A DNA stretch of 64,000 nucleotides from Gracilariopsis chorda (Eukaryota; Rhodophyta; Florideophyceae; Gracilariales; Gracilariaceae), in NCBI GenBank assembly GCA_003194525.1, contig NBIV01000206.1:1-64000 (forward strand), given 5' to 3'. The notes below the pieces were generated by a model, which searched no databases, had not been told where the DNA came from, and was given only the letters and a program-made list of their open reading frames with translations. Of the stretch, positions 9,192 through 19,036 are shown piece by piece. The translations under genes and the position numbers were made by a program. Position 1 is the stretch's first letter. Each line of letters starts with the position of its first letter.

Positions 9192-10808
9192 ATGACGAGA
9201 GGAGGGCGACGTCTGAACTCTGGTGGCATCCGATCTAACTCGGGAGGTGCCAGAGACAATTCTGGAGGTGCCAGGTTGAAAGCAGGCGGTTCAAGGCAAA
9301 ACGCTGGTGGTCGTCGCGTCGGCAGTGGTGGAGCACGGGCAGGAGCTGGAAGACCCCGAAGAGAACCAGCTCCTCCATCTCCAGATGAGTTGGGAGTAAA
9401 TGAGAGCGGAGCACACGTTCAAGGACCTATTGTTCCAGTGGTTGAAGAAGACGAAATTACTCCTGCACCTACTTCGGTTGCAGCAGCAGTTAGCACAAGC
9501 GCCGCTGGAGCCAGTGGGTCCGCTGCCACAGATCTACCAACATCGTGCCCACTTCCTGGATTTCTGGAGTTTGTGAGAGGCCTTCCAAGCCACATTCCAC
9601 CGCCTCCGATGCCTCCCTTTCTCCCACCGATGCCTGCAGAACAGATGCCTATTGCAATGGAATTGGAAGAGGATGAGATCATCCCTGCTCCCTCACAGCC
9701 ACCGCCATCACAGCAGCCTGCTCTGCCACAAGCTGAACAAGAGGAAGAACAGATGCCAGTCGCGATGGAAGTGGAAGAGGATGAGATCACCCCGGCTCCC
9801 TCACACCCGCCGCCGCAGCCTGCGTTGCCACAAGCGGAACAGGAAGAACAACAGATGTCCATTCCGATGGAGGTGGAAGCGGATGAGATCACACCGGCTC
9901 CCTCACACCAGCCGCAGCATCAGCCACAGCAACAGCTTGATACGACGGTCATGCACTGTGCTGGGCGTCCTGATCGAGGACTCTATCGCGTGTACTATGC
10001 GTGGGATTCCGTGGCAGCTCAGGCGAGGAATGATCCGGCCATCCGTGCAAGCGTGCCGGAGTTTGAGACGCTTCCCACTGCAGGTCAAAGACGATGCGGA
10101 AGATGCGGCGAACACTCACACACGCTCTCCTCCTGCCCGTACGCGGACTGGACATTGAAAATACATAGCTGCAAGTATTGCGGCTGTGTTTTGCTTGGCA
10201 CGGAGGTCACTGGAGTGTGCTGTGGAATGAAAAGAATTTCAGGATGGGGCTTCACGTTCCGCAGAAGGCATAGCAGTGACTTGGTTCGCAGTCTTTATAG
10301 CCTGAGAGCCTTCCACAGCCATTTCCTCATCTTGAATACGCTCTTCGCGACGACGCAAGCGCTCATGGACATGTCGTATGTGACGGGAGGCGGTCCCTCC
10401 TTTCTCAGACTTGAGGGCAACGCAGCTCTCGCTCTGCCCGCGCAGAACCAGAACAACACGCGCTACAGCTTTCTGTGGGGTACTGGTCCACCTTCTTTGG
10501 ATCCCTCTCACTATGCGCGTGCCAATTTGCGTGCGTTCATTCAAGACATCAACGTACGAGACATCGTGCCCAAGTTGTACGATGTGATCCAGCCCAATCC
10601 AGACGTGGTGCGTGAGCGGTACCGATCCATGCTTAGCACGCAACAACAACAACAAAATGCAGATACCGCCGTCGATATCAGCATGCAGGCAGCAGAAGAG
10701 GGAGTAGTCGTACGTGGTTACGAAGGAACCCGAAGTGCCACAGTCAGTGCTCCTCACGCAGGTGCTGGGCCTCTCTTGAAGATGCTCCTGGTGGCGGGCC
10801 AACCATGA
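9192..10808 (+). CDS. Helitron A ORF1: N-terminal zinc-binding part of the transposase
   Basis: A 538-aa protein. Residues 1-58 are repeats of NSGGxR type ending GGARAGAGRPRR, basic and probably DNA-binding. Residues about 152-246 hold three imperfect repeats of about 35 residues, each with an acidic block (EVEEDEITPAPS) and a Pro/Gln-rich tail. A zinc knuckle C302-x2-C305-x4-H310-x4-C315 is followed by C327-x2-C330 and C343-C344. The last third (FHSHFLILNTLFA, RLEGNAALALP) matches the region ahead of the Rep domain in canonical Helitron proteins. The frame ends in an ATGA overlap with ORF2. In the decayed copy (near 21720) one extra base puts both regions in one frame, so this split may come from a one-base loss. 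Function as part of the transposase is inferred; the start is the first ATG after the leader. Confidence 0.75.
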   Translation: MTRGGRRLNSGGIRSNSGGARDNSGGARLKAGGSRQNAGGRRVGSGGARAGAGRPRREPAPPSPDELGVNESGAHVQGPIVPVVEEDEITPAPTSVAAAVSTSAAGASGSAATDLPTSCPLPGFLEFVRGLPSHIPPPPMPPFLPPMPAEQMPIAMELEEDEIIPAPSQPPPSQQPALPQAEQEEEQMPVAMEVEEDEITPAPSHPPPQPALPQAEQEEQQMSIPMEVEADEITPAPSHQPQHQPQQQLDTTVMHCAGRPDRGLYRVYYAWDSVAAQARNDPAIRASVPEFETLPTAGQRRCGRCGEHSHTLSSCPYADWTLKIHSCKYCGCVLLGTEVTGVCCGMKRISGWGFTFRRRHSSDLVRSLYSLRAFHSHFLILNTLFATTQALMDMSYVTGGGPSFLRLEGNAALALPAQNQNNTRYSFLWGTGPPSLDPSHYARANLRAFIQDINVRDIVPKLYDVIQPNPDVVRERYRSMLSTQQQQQNADTAVDISMQAAEEGVVVRGYEGTRSATVSAPHAGAGPLLKMLLVAGQP

Positions 10809-13800
10809 TGAGAACGCTCGTCGTGGATCCAACTGGCCTGTATCGAGTGGAGTCTCAAGTACCGCGCTTGGTAGAAGGAACCGTAACCGAAGAGCACGCT
10901 GCAGTGACGAGCGCTGCTGCTGCTGGAGCAGGGGCGACTGCGAATGCCGCAAACAATGCGCAAGTGCGGTACCGACTTCTTAAACAGGCATCCAAACTTG
11001 CAGAGAAGGGCACTTTCCCTCTTCTCTACCCGTACGGTGATCAGCACGAACCATTTGACATCGGCCTGTTCCTGGAGGCAAGGAACTCCACACAGCAAAG
11101 CTCAGATCTCAGCGTCAACGAGTGGAAGCTCCGAAAGCTCACCTGGGCTCAGAACGCGAAGCGACGTTTGTACTCAGACAACATCCTCCTCAACAGTGGA
11201 CCGTTGATGCAGATGTGGATGCTCCGCACGCACACAAACAATGAGGACATGCGACTACGTTTCCTGGAGAGAGAACAACAGGCACGTATTGTACAAGAGC
11301 AAGAGATCCAGCAAGCACATCAGCAAACAGGTCATGTGTCACCATCCCAGTTCGCGCAAATGGGACGCATATTTCTGCCCGATGACTCGGTCAACTCAGC
11401 AGCGTACTGGAAGAACAAGCGCATGGATGTACAGGCGATCGTAGCGCGGAGAGGACCGCCTTCTCTGTTCATTACAATCACCATGAACATCTGGAGAGAG
11501 GACATCCAGCACCTTGGTATGGATACCAGCAATCGGAGCGCATTTACGGCACAGAGTAACCGCCCTCGACCGTTTGACCGACCTGATCTGATTGCAAGGG
11601 TGTACAACCAGTACGCAAACGACTTCATGAAGGACTTGGAGAAGAACTCGGAGCACATCTTCGGATTGAAGTGCCTGGGGCTTGCATCAAAGCTCGAGTT
11701 TCAGGAGCGCAATGTGCCTCATCACCACATGCTCGTGTGGCTCGAAGGAGGCGTGATTGAAGAAGTTGATGTGATCGACGAGCTGATTCGTGCAGAACTT
11801 CCTCTTCCCGGTGAGAACGACGCGTTGCGTGCCCTCATTCGTTCCATGCACAGGCACCGCCACTCCACCTATTGCCGGAATCGCGCTGGGCGTTGCAAGT
11901 TTGGATACGACCGCAACATGATTGTGCCGGAGACGTACATTGAAGAAGGAACGAATCGCGTGGTCTACCGCAGAAGAAGGCAACATGACCTCAAGATAGT
12001 GCCGTACAACCCAACTCTGACCAAGAAGTACCGCTCTCATATCAACGTAGAGCGTACGCAAGGAGGGGGCGCAGTGGCTTATCTGATGAAGTACGCGTTT
12101 AAGCAGCCCAAAGCTCAGGAGGTGGTGCTCAACGTGAGTGGTGCTAATGAGACAGGCACACACAACGAGCAGCAACAACAGCCGCAGGTGCAGAACGACA
12201 TTCGTGCATACATGCGAGCACGTGTGGTGGGCGCTGTCAATGCAGCTTGGAGAATTTTCGAGTTTCGACATGTTCACATCGTACCAAAAGTAGAGCGACT
12301 GGCCATTCACTTGGAAGGAGAGCGCACATTTCTGCTGAGAGGTCCCAACCAGCTTCTTTCTGCATCACAGCCGTCTACACTGGAGAGATACTTTGCAAGG
12401 CCCGAAGCATACGCAAACCTCGACTACCTTTCGTACTTTGAAAAAGTTCGATTGTATCGCACGCTTCCAGCCCGTGTGCTTAACCAATACGACGGAGACA
12501 GCACCCAGGTGCCCACAGACGACTGCGATCCGCCCATGTACGTGGTAGAGCGCATGGAAGACGAGCAGTGTGTTGCAAGGATCAGAGGTGTTTCACCGTC
12601 CGACATTGAGCTATTTGCTCTGCGCTTGCTGCTCATGAATCACGGCTCGAGCTCTTATGATGACGCAAGGACTTTCAACGGACAGCAGTATGGAACGTAT
12701 CGTGAAACTGCGATTGTAAGCGGACTGCTCGCGGACGGATCTGAGTTTGATATTGCATTACAAGAAGCAGTGCAGATATACAGCACGCCCTCAGAGCTAC
12801 GACGTCTGGTTGTCACACTATACCAACAAGGCGCAGACCCAGAAAAAATGGCCGTCGAAAACTGGGAGGCATTATGTAGTGACATACATACAGGAGATGA
12901 GCAGCAACGAAAGCAAAAAATGTATCGACGTGTGGTGGAGATCTCAGACCGGCATGGAGGACGACTGCTTCACGATCACAGCTTCTTCTATCAACACCTA
13001 CAGCAGGATCATACAGCATTGACTGAGGCGAATCGAGCTACAACAACTCGAGACGCACGAGTGGTGCGAAATTCGTCAACTTTGCAGTCAAGGTACGCCA
13101 CCTTAAAACCTAGCCAAAGACAAGTCATTGACACCGTCATTGCCGCATTGCAACAACGACAGGCGCTGCAGGAGCGAACAAGCACTCCTGGAAACGTGTT
13201 CTTTGTGCAAGGATCCGCAGGAACCGGAAAGACATACGTGCTCAACCTCCTTCGTGATATCGTTGAGTCGGAAGGAATGCTCGCCGAAATGACTGCTACA
13301 ACAGGCATTTCAGCTTCGTTGTACGAAGGTGGCCGTACTTTACATAGCCTTCTCGGACTGGGTGTAGCTGATAGGGACAGCACAAGCAACACTACAGCCA
13401 CTTTGTCAAAGTACGGTCCCCGATCTCAACGTGCAGAACTGCTACGCGAAATACAACTGCTCGTCTTGGATGAGGCGTCCATGCTCTCAAGAAAGCTCTT
13501 CGAACTCATGGATGCGTTGCTCAAAGATCTTCGCTGCAGTGGAATGGAAAACCCACCTCCGTTTGGGGGCTTGACCATCGTTCTATCCGGCGACTACTCC
13601 CAGCTGCTTCCAGTGGTGCCGCAGGTGTACATGGAGGCCGAGCCAAGTGGAAATGTGAGACGAGTGTACACAAACATTCTCAACGAATTGCCGTGGAAGG
13701 GTGATCTGTGGACATTGTGCTCGGTTCAAGTGCTGTACCTCACGGAACAAGTACGCCAAGCGGATGATCCGGCATTTGCGTCGCTGTTACGTTCCATTGC

Positions 13801-14608
13801 ACGAAACACAATATCCAACAACGCTCCACTACCACTCAGATCTACCGGTGGCATGCAAACCGCCTACCAATTCCTGTGGAAGTGGCTCACAACACGACGC
13901 AAGGAGGATGTGGATCTCAGCAAAATGCTCATTGCCTCCACAAATCAGTTGGTCGACGAACATAATGCGGCAGCGCTAGATCTGTTTCCTGGTGAGCGCT
14001 TCACTCTTCCGTCAGCGACAACCGTGCAACCTGTTCGTGGACAGAACCCAGAGTCTGACTTTGCCAGTTCTATCGTCCCCGAGTTTGCATATCAGTATGC
14101 GCCTACTGGAGTACCGCCTCATAACTTGGACTTGAAGATTGGTGTGCCAGTTATGGTCATTCGGAACGTGCTGCATCCCGCTGTGGTCAACGGAAAGCTG
14201 TTCGTAGTCGTGCGTGTCGATCAATTTACGATGCAGGTGGCTCGATTCGACGAGAACAGACAGGTGCTCGAACGACAGCTCCTGCATCGTATCGACTTCG
14301 AGTTTTCTTTCGCAGATATTCGCATGATTCGAAGGCAGTTTCCCATTCGTCTCGCGTTTGCAGCTACCGTTCACAAAGGACAGGGAAAGACGTTGGATGG
14401 CTTGGTTGTGGATGTGCGATCCAACTTCTTCTGCGCTGGTCAGTTGTATGTCGCATTGTCGCGCGTTCGAAGAAACGACCATGTGCTGCTCCTGCATGAT
14501 CCGCAGCTTACACCCTCGAATGCGCACACAATTCATCCCATGCCTGTTCCCATCGCCAACCCAGTGCTGCCTGAAGCTATTCAGTTCTCCATCCCTCCAC
14601 AACCGTAA
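10805..14608 (+). CDS. Helitron A Rep-helicase (HUH endonuclease plus PIF1-type helicase)
   Basis: A 1267-aa protein. The Helitron Rep region spans about residues 60-440: AYWKNKRMDVQAIVARRGPP, the HUH site as H306-H307-H308 (PHHHMLVWL) and the paired tyrosines Y426 and Y430 (YLMKY). The HUH histidines hold the metal and the tyrosines nick DNA in this family. The helicase begins near residue 775: Walker A GSAGTGKT at 803-810, Walker B LDEAS with D889-E890, SGDYSQLLP, then HKGQGKT and YVALSRVRR near the C-terminus. All key motifs are present. The central HUH residue is a polar His where most Helitrons have a small hydrophobic one. The ATG overlaps the ORF1 stop as ATGA; in the decayed copy the regions are continuous, so one polyprotein of about 1800 residues may be the ancestral form. 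Confidence 0.9.
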   Translation: MMRTLVVDPTGLYRVESQVPRLVEGTVTEEHAAVTSAAAAGAGATANAANNAQVRYRLLKQASKLAEKGTFPLLYPYGDQHEPFDIGLFLEARNSTQQSSDLSVNEWKLRKLTWAQNAKRRLYSDNILLNSGPLMQMWMLRTHTNNEDMRLRFLEREQQARIVQEQEIQQAHQQTGHVSPSQFAQMGRIFLPDDSVNSAAYWKNKRMDVQAIVARRGPPSLFITITMNIWREDIQHLGMDTSNRSAFTAQSNRPRPFDRPDLIARVYNQYANDFMKDLEKNSEHIFGLKCLGLASKLEFQERNVPHHHMLVWLEGGVIEEVDVIDELIRAELPLPGENDALRALIRSMHRHRHSTYCRNRAGRCKFGYDRNMIVPETYIEEGTNRVVYRRRRQHDLKIVPYNPTLTKKYRSHINVERTQGGGAVAYLMKYAFKQPKAQEVVLNVSGANETGTHNEQQQQPQVQNDIRAYMRARVVGAVNAAWRIFEFRHVHIVPKVERLAIHLEGERTFLLRGPNQLLSASQPSTLERYFARPEAYANLDYLSYFEKVRLYRTLPARVLNQYDGDSTQVPTDDCDPPMYVVERMEDEQCVARIRGVSPSDIELFALRLLLMNHGSSSYDDARTFNGQQYGTYRETAIVSGLLADGSEFDIALQEAVQIYSTPSELRRLVVTLYQQGADPEKMAVENWEALCSDIHTGDEQQRKQKMYRRVVEISDRHGGRLLHDHSFFYQHLQQDHTALTEANRATTTRDARVVRNSSTLQSRYATLKPSQRQVIDTVIAALQQRQALQERTSTPGNVFFVQGSAGTGKTYVLNLLRDIVESEGMLAEMTATTGISASLYEGGRTLHSLLGLGVADRDSTSNTTATLSKYGPRSQRAELLREIQLLVLDEASMLSRKLFELMDALLKDLRCSGMENPPPFGGLTIVLSGDYSQLLPVVPQVYMEAEPSGNVRRVYTNILNELPWKGDLWTLCSVQVLYLTEQVRQADDPAFASLLRSIARNTISNNAPLPLRSTGGMQTAYQFLWKWLTTRRKEDVDLSKMLIASTNQLVDEHNAAALDLFPGERFTLPSATTVQPVRGQNPESDFASSIVPEFAYQYAPTGVPPHNLDLKIGVPVMVIRNVLHPAVVNGKLFVVVRVDQFTMQVARFDENRQVLERQLLHRIDFEFSFADIRMIRRQFPIRLAFAATVHKGQGKTLDGLVVDVRSNFFCAGQLYVALSRVRRNDHVLLLHDPQLTPSNAHTIHPMPVPIANPVLPEAIQFSIPPQP

Positions 14609-14755
14609 TCATATCTCTTGCATTCTTCTTTCATTGAATTAAACTACTTGCTTTTCTGCTTTTGCTTTCTCCACCCTCTTTTCTCCTCACCGCTGTTTAT
14701 CACTCCTCCACCGCGGCGCGCAGCGCCGCCCGCGGCCGAAGGCCGCTTCTTCTTG
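14609..14755 (+). other. Helitron A 3' tail and terminal hairpins
   Basis: After the stop codon comes a T/C-rich tail with a polyadenylation-like AATTAAA near 14636, then two hairpins: GCGGCGC-GCA-GCGCCGC (14713-14729) and GCGGCC-GAA-GGCCGC (14732-14746). The element ends CTTG nine bases after the second. In Helitrons such a hairpin marks the stop of rolling-circle transfer. The same end closes nearly every copy of the family here. Confidence 0.8.
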
Positions 14756-16690
14756 TCTCAACACCCCACTCTTAATGATTTACACATGTATGAGGAGGGT
14801 GTTCTTGATTGATGGGAGGCGGTGCGCCAATAAACCGCTCTGTATGCCCCTCTACGAGCATGCAAAACTGCCATTTGGCGCAACGCCTCCCTACCATTTA
14901 AAAAATTCAGCAGCAGCAGCAGAAGCAAAGCTTCCTGCTTACTGGCTGGCACTCCCATAATGACCGCAGTGCCACCAATTTACACAAAGCAACGTGTCGC
15001 GCTTTCTCATCATTGGCTGGCACTGCAGTCAATTTAGGCACTTAAACAAAAACCCTAACGGCTCCACATACTCTCGGCGCCGCGGCACCCCGTGGTTCTA
15101 CGAGCTCTATTGCGAGCGCAAGCGAGCAAAGTGCTCGGAGAGCCTCCCAACGCTACTAAATACACAAAGCTACAAACCAACGCGGCGCGCAGCGCCGCCT
15201 ACGGCCGAAGGCCGTTTCCACTTGTCTCAAAACCCCACTCTTAATGATTTACACATGTATGAGGGGGTTGTTGTTTATTGATGGGAGGCGGTGCGCCAAT
15301 AAACCGCACTGTATGCCCCTTTACGCGCATGCAAAACTGCCATTTGGCGCAACGCCTCCCTACCATTTGAAAAATTCAGCAGCAGCAGCAGCAGCAAAGC
15401 TTCCTGCTTACTGGCTGGCACTCACATAATGACTGCAGTGCCACCCAGTTACACAAAGCAACGTGTCGCGCTTTCTCATCATTGGCTGGCACTGCAGTCA
15501 ATTTTAGCACCTAAACAAAAACACCTACGGCTCCACATACTCTCGGCGCCGCGGCGCTCCGTGGTTCTACGAGCGCTATTGCGAGCGCAAGCGAGCAAAG
15601 TGCTTGGAGAGCCTCCGAACGCTACTAAATACACAAAGCCACAAAATCAACGCGGCGCACAGCGCCGCCCACGGCCGAAGGCCGTTTCCACTTCTCTCCA
15701 TTATATAGATTTACAAGCGTATGAGCACCTACATCTTGATTGAACGGAGGCGTTGCGCCAATAAACACCCCCGCACGCCCTCTTCAGCGCATGCATAAAC
15801 CTCTTTTGGCGCAACGCCTCCCTGCCATTCAAAAAATTCACCAGCAGCAGCAGCATCAGCAGCAGCAGCAGCAAAGCTCAAACCTTATTGGCTGCTGCTG
15901 CATCTTGACTGCCGCTGCTGCTCAGTGGCTGGCACTACAGTATCAGTGGCTGGCATGGCTGGCACTACAGTAAATGACTGAAGTCCCAGCAAATTACATT
16001 CCACTGTACTCTCTATGCACAACTGCAGTGCGCTCCAATCGAAATCGCATGGGCGCTCAATTGCTACTTTATTTTATAATCACTTTCGGCGCCGCGGCCC
16101 TCATGGGTCTGCAGGTCGTTTGCGAGCGTTAGCGAGCATAAGATGCCTGCAAATCCACCAAAGTCACCTCTACTCAGCAGCGCGCAGCGCCGCCCACGGC
16201 CGAAGGCCATTTCTACTTGTCTCAACACCCCACTCTTAATGATTTACACATGTATGAGGGGGGGTGTTGTTGATTGACCGGAGGCGGTGCGCCAATAAAC
16301 CGCCCTGTATGCCCTTCTACGCGCTTGCAAAACTGCCATTTGGCGCAACGCCTCCCTACCACTTAAAACATTCAGCAGCAGCAGCAGCAGCAAAGCTTCC
16401 TGCTTACTGGCTGGCACTCCCATAATGACTGCAGTGCCACCCAGTTACAAAAAGCAACGTGTCGCGCTTTCTCATCATTGGCTGGCACTGCAGTCAATTT
16501 TAGCACCTAAACACAAACCCCTACGGCTCCACATACTCTCGGCGCCACGGCGCCCCGTGGGTCTACGAGCGCTATTGCGAGCGCAAGCGAGCATAGTGCT
16601 CGGAGAGCCTCCGAACGCTACTAAATACACAAAGCTACAAAACCAACGCGGCGCGCAGCGCCGCCCACGGCCGAAGGCCTTTTCCACTTG
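14756..16690 (+). mobile_element. Array III: four short Helitron units, one divergent
   Basis: Units end at 15224, 15694, 16219 and 16690. Those at 14756-15224, 15225-15694 and 16220-16690 are the roughly 470-bp subfamily with the AAACA-rich extra segment. The unit at 15695-16219 (525 bp) is a divergent relative: its 5' stem and 3' hairpins match, but its middle has GGCTGGCACTACAG repeats, a longer CAG/CTG block and an unrelated A/T-richer stretch. The join at 15694 reads CTTC instead of CTTG. The array leads directly into the deleted copy at 16691. Confidence 0.8.
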
Positions 16691-18672
16691 TCTCAACACC
16701 CCCACTCTTAATGATTTGCTCATGTAGAAGGGGGGTTTTGTTGACTGACGGGAGGCGTTGCGCCACAAATTCGCTTTGCACGCCCCCGTTTTCGCATGTT
16801 AAACGCCCATTTGGCGCAACGCCTCCCTACCATTTAAAAAATTTAGCAGCAGCAGCAAAGCGTTCAGTTAATTAGCTGCTGCTGCTGCATGTTGACTGTG
16901 CAATCGCTGCTTAATGGCTTGTAATACAATCAAATTGTAGTGCCAGCCACTCAGCAGCAAAACCCCGGCTGGTCATTCCGACACGTGGCAAGATGCACTG
17001 CGCCAGTGCAGTGTATACTGAAGTTTCATTGCAGACATGCATGAAACAGACGTAGATACTGCACTGGCGCAGTGCCAAGTGCATCTCACTTGCTCACCGT
17101 AACCACTATTTTGCATCCCATACAGGCTTGGCCAATAGCGCAGTGTCGTAACTTTTGGCTACTTTGGGCACTGTTGCTCTCCTGGGACCTGCGGAAGACC
17201 AAGCTCGTGTGCAGGTCGCCTGCTACAACAGGCATTGCAATATCGTCATGGGAGAAGGGCTGCACTTTAAACTTCCTGCTCGGACTGGGCGTAACTGAAA
17301 CAGAAATTACAAGCAGCACTACACCCACTTTGGCAAACTATGGTTTTATCTCGATGTGCAGAACTGCCAAGCGTAATACAACTGCTCGTCTTGGATGAGG
17401 CTTCCCTGCTCTCACGAAAGCTTTTCGAACTCATGGATGCGTTGGTCAAAGATCTTCGCTGCAGTGGAATGAAAAAACCGCCTCCGTTTCAGAGCATGAC
17501 CATAGTTTTATCAGGCGACTACTTCCAGCTGCTTCCAGTGGTACCGCAGGTCTACATGGAGGCCGAGCAAAGTAGAAATGTGAGACGAGTGTACACAAAC
17601 ATTGTCAATGAATTGCCGTGGAAGAGTGATCTGTAGACATTGTGCTCAGTTCAAGTGCTGTACCTCACCGAACAAGTACGCCAAGCCCATGATCCGGCAT
17701 TTTCATCGCTGTTGCGTTCCATTGCACGCAAAAAATTATCCAATAACGCTCCACTACCACTCCGATCTACCGGTGGCATTTAAACTGCCTACCAATTCCT
17801 GTGGAAGTGGCTCACAACACGACGCAAGGAGGATGTGGATCTCATTAAAATGCTCATTGCCTCCACAAATCAGTTGGTCGATGAACACAATGGGGCAGCG
17901 CTGGATCTGTTTCCTGGTGAAGGTTTCAATCTTCGGGAAGCTACAAAGGTGCAACCTGACCGTGTACTGAACTCAGAGCCCGACGTCACCAATAACTTTG
18001 TTCCCGAGTTTTCATATCCGTATGCACCTACTGGAGTACCACCTCATAACTTGGATTTGAAGGTTGGTGTGCCAGTTATGGTCATTCGGAACGTGCTGCA
18101 TCCCGCTGTGGTCTATGGAAAGCTGTTCTTAGTCGTGCGTGTCGATCAGTTTACGATGCAGGGGGCTCGATTCGACGAGAACGGACAGGTGCTTGAACGA
18201 CAGCTCCTGTATCGTATCGACTTCGAGTTTTCTTTTGCAGACATTCGCATGATTCGAAGGCAGTTCCCCATTCGTCTTGCGTTTGCAGCTACCGTTCACA
18301 AAAGAAAGGGAAAGACGTTGGATTGCTTGGTTGTGGTGCGCGAAAAAACTTCTTCTGCGCCGGTCAGTTGTATGTCACATTGTTGGGCGTTCGAAGGAAC
18401 GACCATGTGCTACTCGTGCATGACCCGCAGGTTAGATCGGCGAATGCGCACACAATTCATCCCATGCCTGTGGCCATCGCCAACCCAGGGCTGCCTGAAT
18501 CCATTAAGTCCTGTATCCCTCCACAACTGTAATCATAATTCTTGCCTTCTTTATTCATCGAATTATAATAAATGCTTTTCTGCTTTTGCTTTCTCCACCC
18601 TTTTTTTTTCCGACCGCTGTTTATCACTCCCCCACCGCAGCGCCGCCCGCGGCCGAAGGCCGCTTTTACTTG
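16691..18672 (+). mobile_element. Second internally deleted Helitron A copy, 1982 bp
   Basis: It begins TCTCAACACCCCC, keeps the 5' region with one iteron (near 16973), jumps at about 17218 into the helicase region just after Walker A, and ends with hairpins and CTTG at 18669-18672. Its deletion differs from that of 4335-6312. Sequence variants place it with the decayed copy at 19037-25680 and not with the intact one. Confidence 0.8.
17218..18532 (+). pseudogene. Helitron A helicase fragment, decayed
   Basis: The reading starts at TGIA(I/A) after Walker A, passes LVLDEASLLSRKLFELMD (Walker B) and SGDYFQLLPVVP, and reaches the C-terminal motifs, with nonsense codons at 17634-17636 and 17781-17783 and frame changes, for example near 18330. 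Both nonsense codons recur at the same places in the long copy at 19037-25680 (24631-24633 and 24778-24780). It therefore descends from an already broken element, either moved by proteins from another copy or copied by duplication. Confidence 0.85.
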
Positions 18673-19036
18673 TAATCTAACCTAGTGATTTGTACGACAA
18701 CGCCCTTCGCATAATCTAACCTAAGGATTTGTACGACAACGACCTTCGCACGACTTAAAAAATTAGTAAAATGCACGATTTTGTTTTTTTGGCGCAAAAT
18801 GCGCCAGCACCCAAAATCTTGCTTCACGTTCATTTTTTGAGCCTTTTGGTTCGCCAAATACTTGTGCCAATGATAATCAAACGTTTTGGACAACCAAAAC
18901 GTTTGATTCTCAGGTTTGTGACCGCTCAAGCTCCGGCCTCACCACTCTTTCCTGCAGGCAAAATGCAGACGTCACAACTGCAGGAAAGATGGGTAGGGCC
19001 AAAGGCCCTGCCTACCCTCGCCACTCATCTTCAGTA
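18673..19036 (+). repeat. Family B hairpin-rich repeat, copy 1
   Basis: About 365 bp of non-coding sequence sharing most of its length with 26145-26518. It opens with two copies of a 40-bp block starting AATCTAACCTA and containing TTTGTACGACAACG. Then come GGCGCA-AAA-TGCGCC, a 14-bp perfect inverted repeat with a 4-base loop (18876-18889 / 18894-18907), an 11-bp inverted repeat (18947-18957 / 18978-18988) and a terminal GGGCC-AAA-GGCCC stem near 18996-19008. It begins right after the CTTG of a family A element. It may be a second non-autonomous Helitron family or a fold-back element; no coding capacity is seen. Confidence 0.65.

Larger units (their letters stand above)
8096..14755 (+). mobile_element. 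Helitron A, long copy with open genes (6660 bp)
   Basis: This is the only copy of family A in the window with long uninterrupted Rep and helicase reading frames. It starts TCTCAACACCCC directly after the CTTG of the preceding unit and ends GCGGCC-GAA-GGCCGC, five bases, then CTTG at 14752-14755. Contents in order: 5' hairpin module (8096-8230), CAG/CTG snap-back, iterons, structured leader, TATA-like site, zinc-knuckle ORF (9192-10808), Rep-helicase ORF (10805-14608), short 3' tail. Helitrons move by rolling circle with a HUH endonuclease fused to a PIF1-type helicase, start with TC and end in a hairpin near CTRR; the CTTG end here departs from CTRR at one base. Whether it is active is unknown. 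Confidence 0.85.

Noticed and set aside
10239-10952. 237-residue minus-strand frame opposite the ORF1/ORF2 junction
   Set aside because: It overlaps strongly supported transposase coding sequence in antisense and shows no family features.
14713-14755. Intrinsic transcription terminator (GC hairpin then T-rich)
   Set aside because: It marks the Helitron 3' end in all copies, coding or not, and bacterial-type termination is not expected here.
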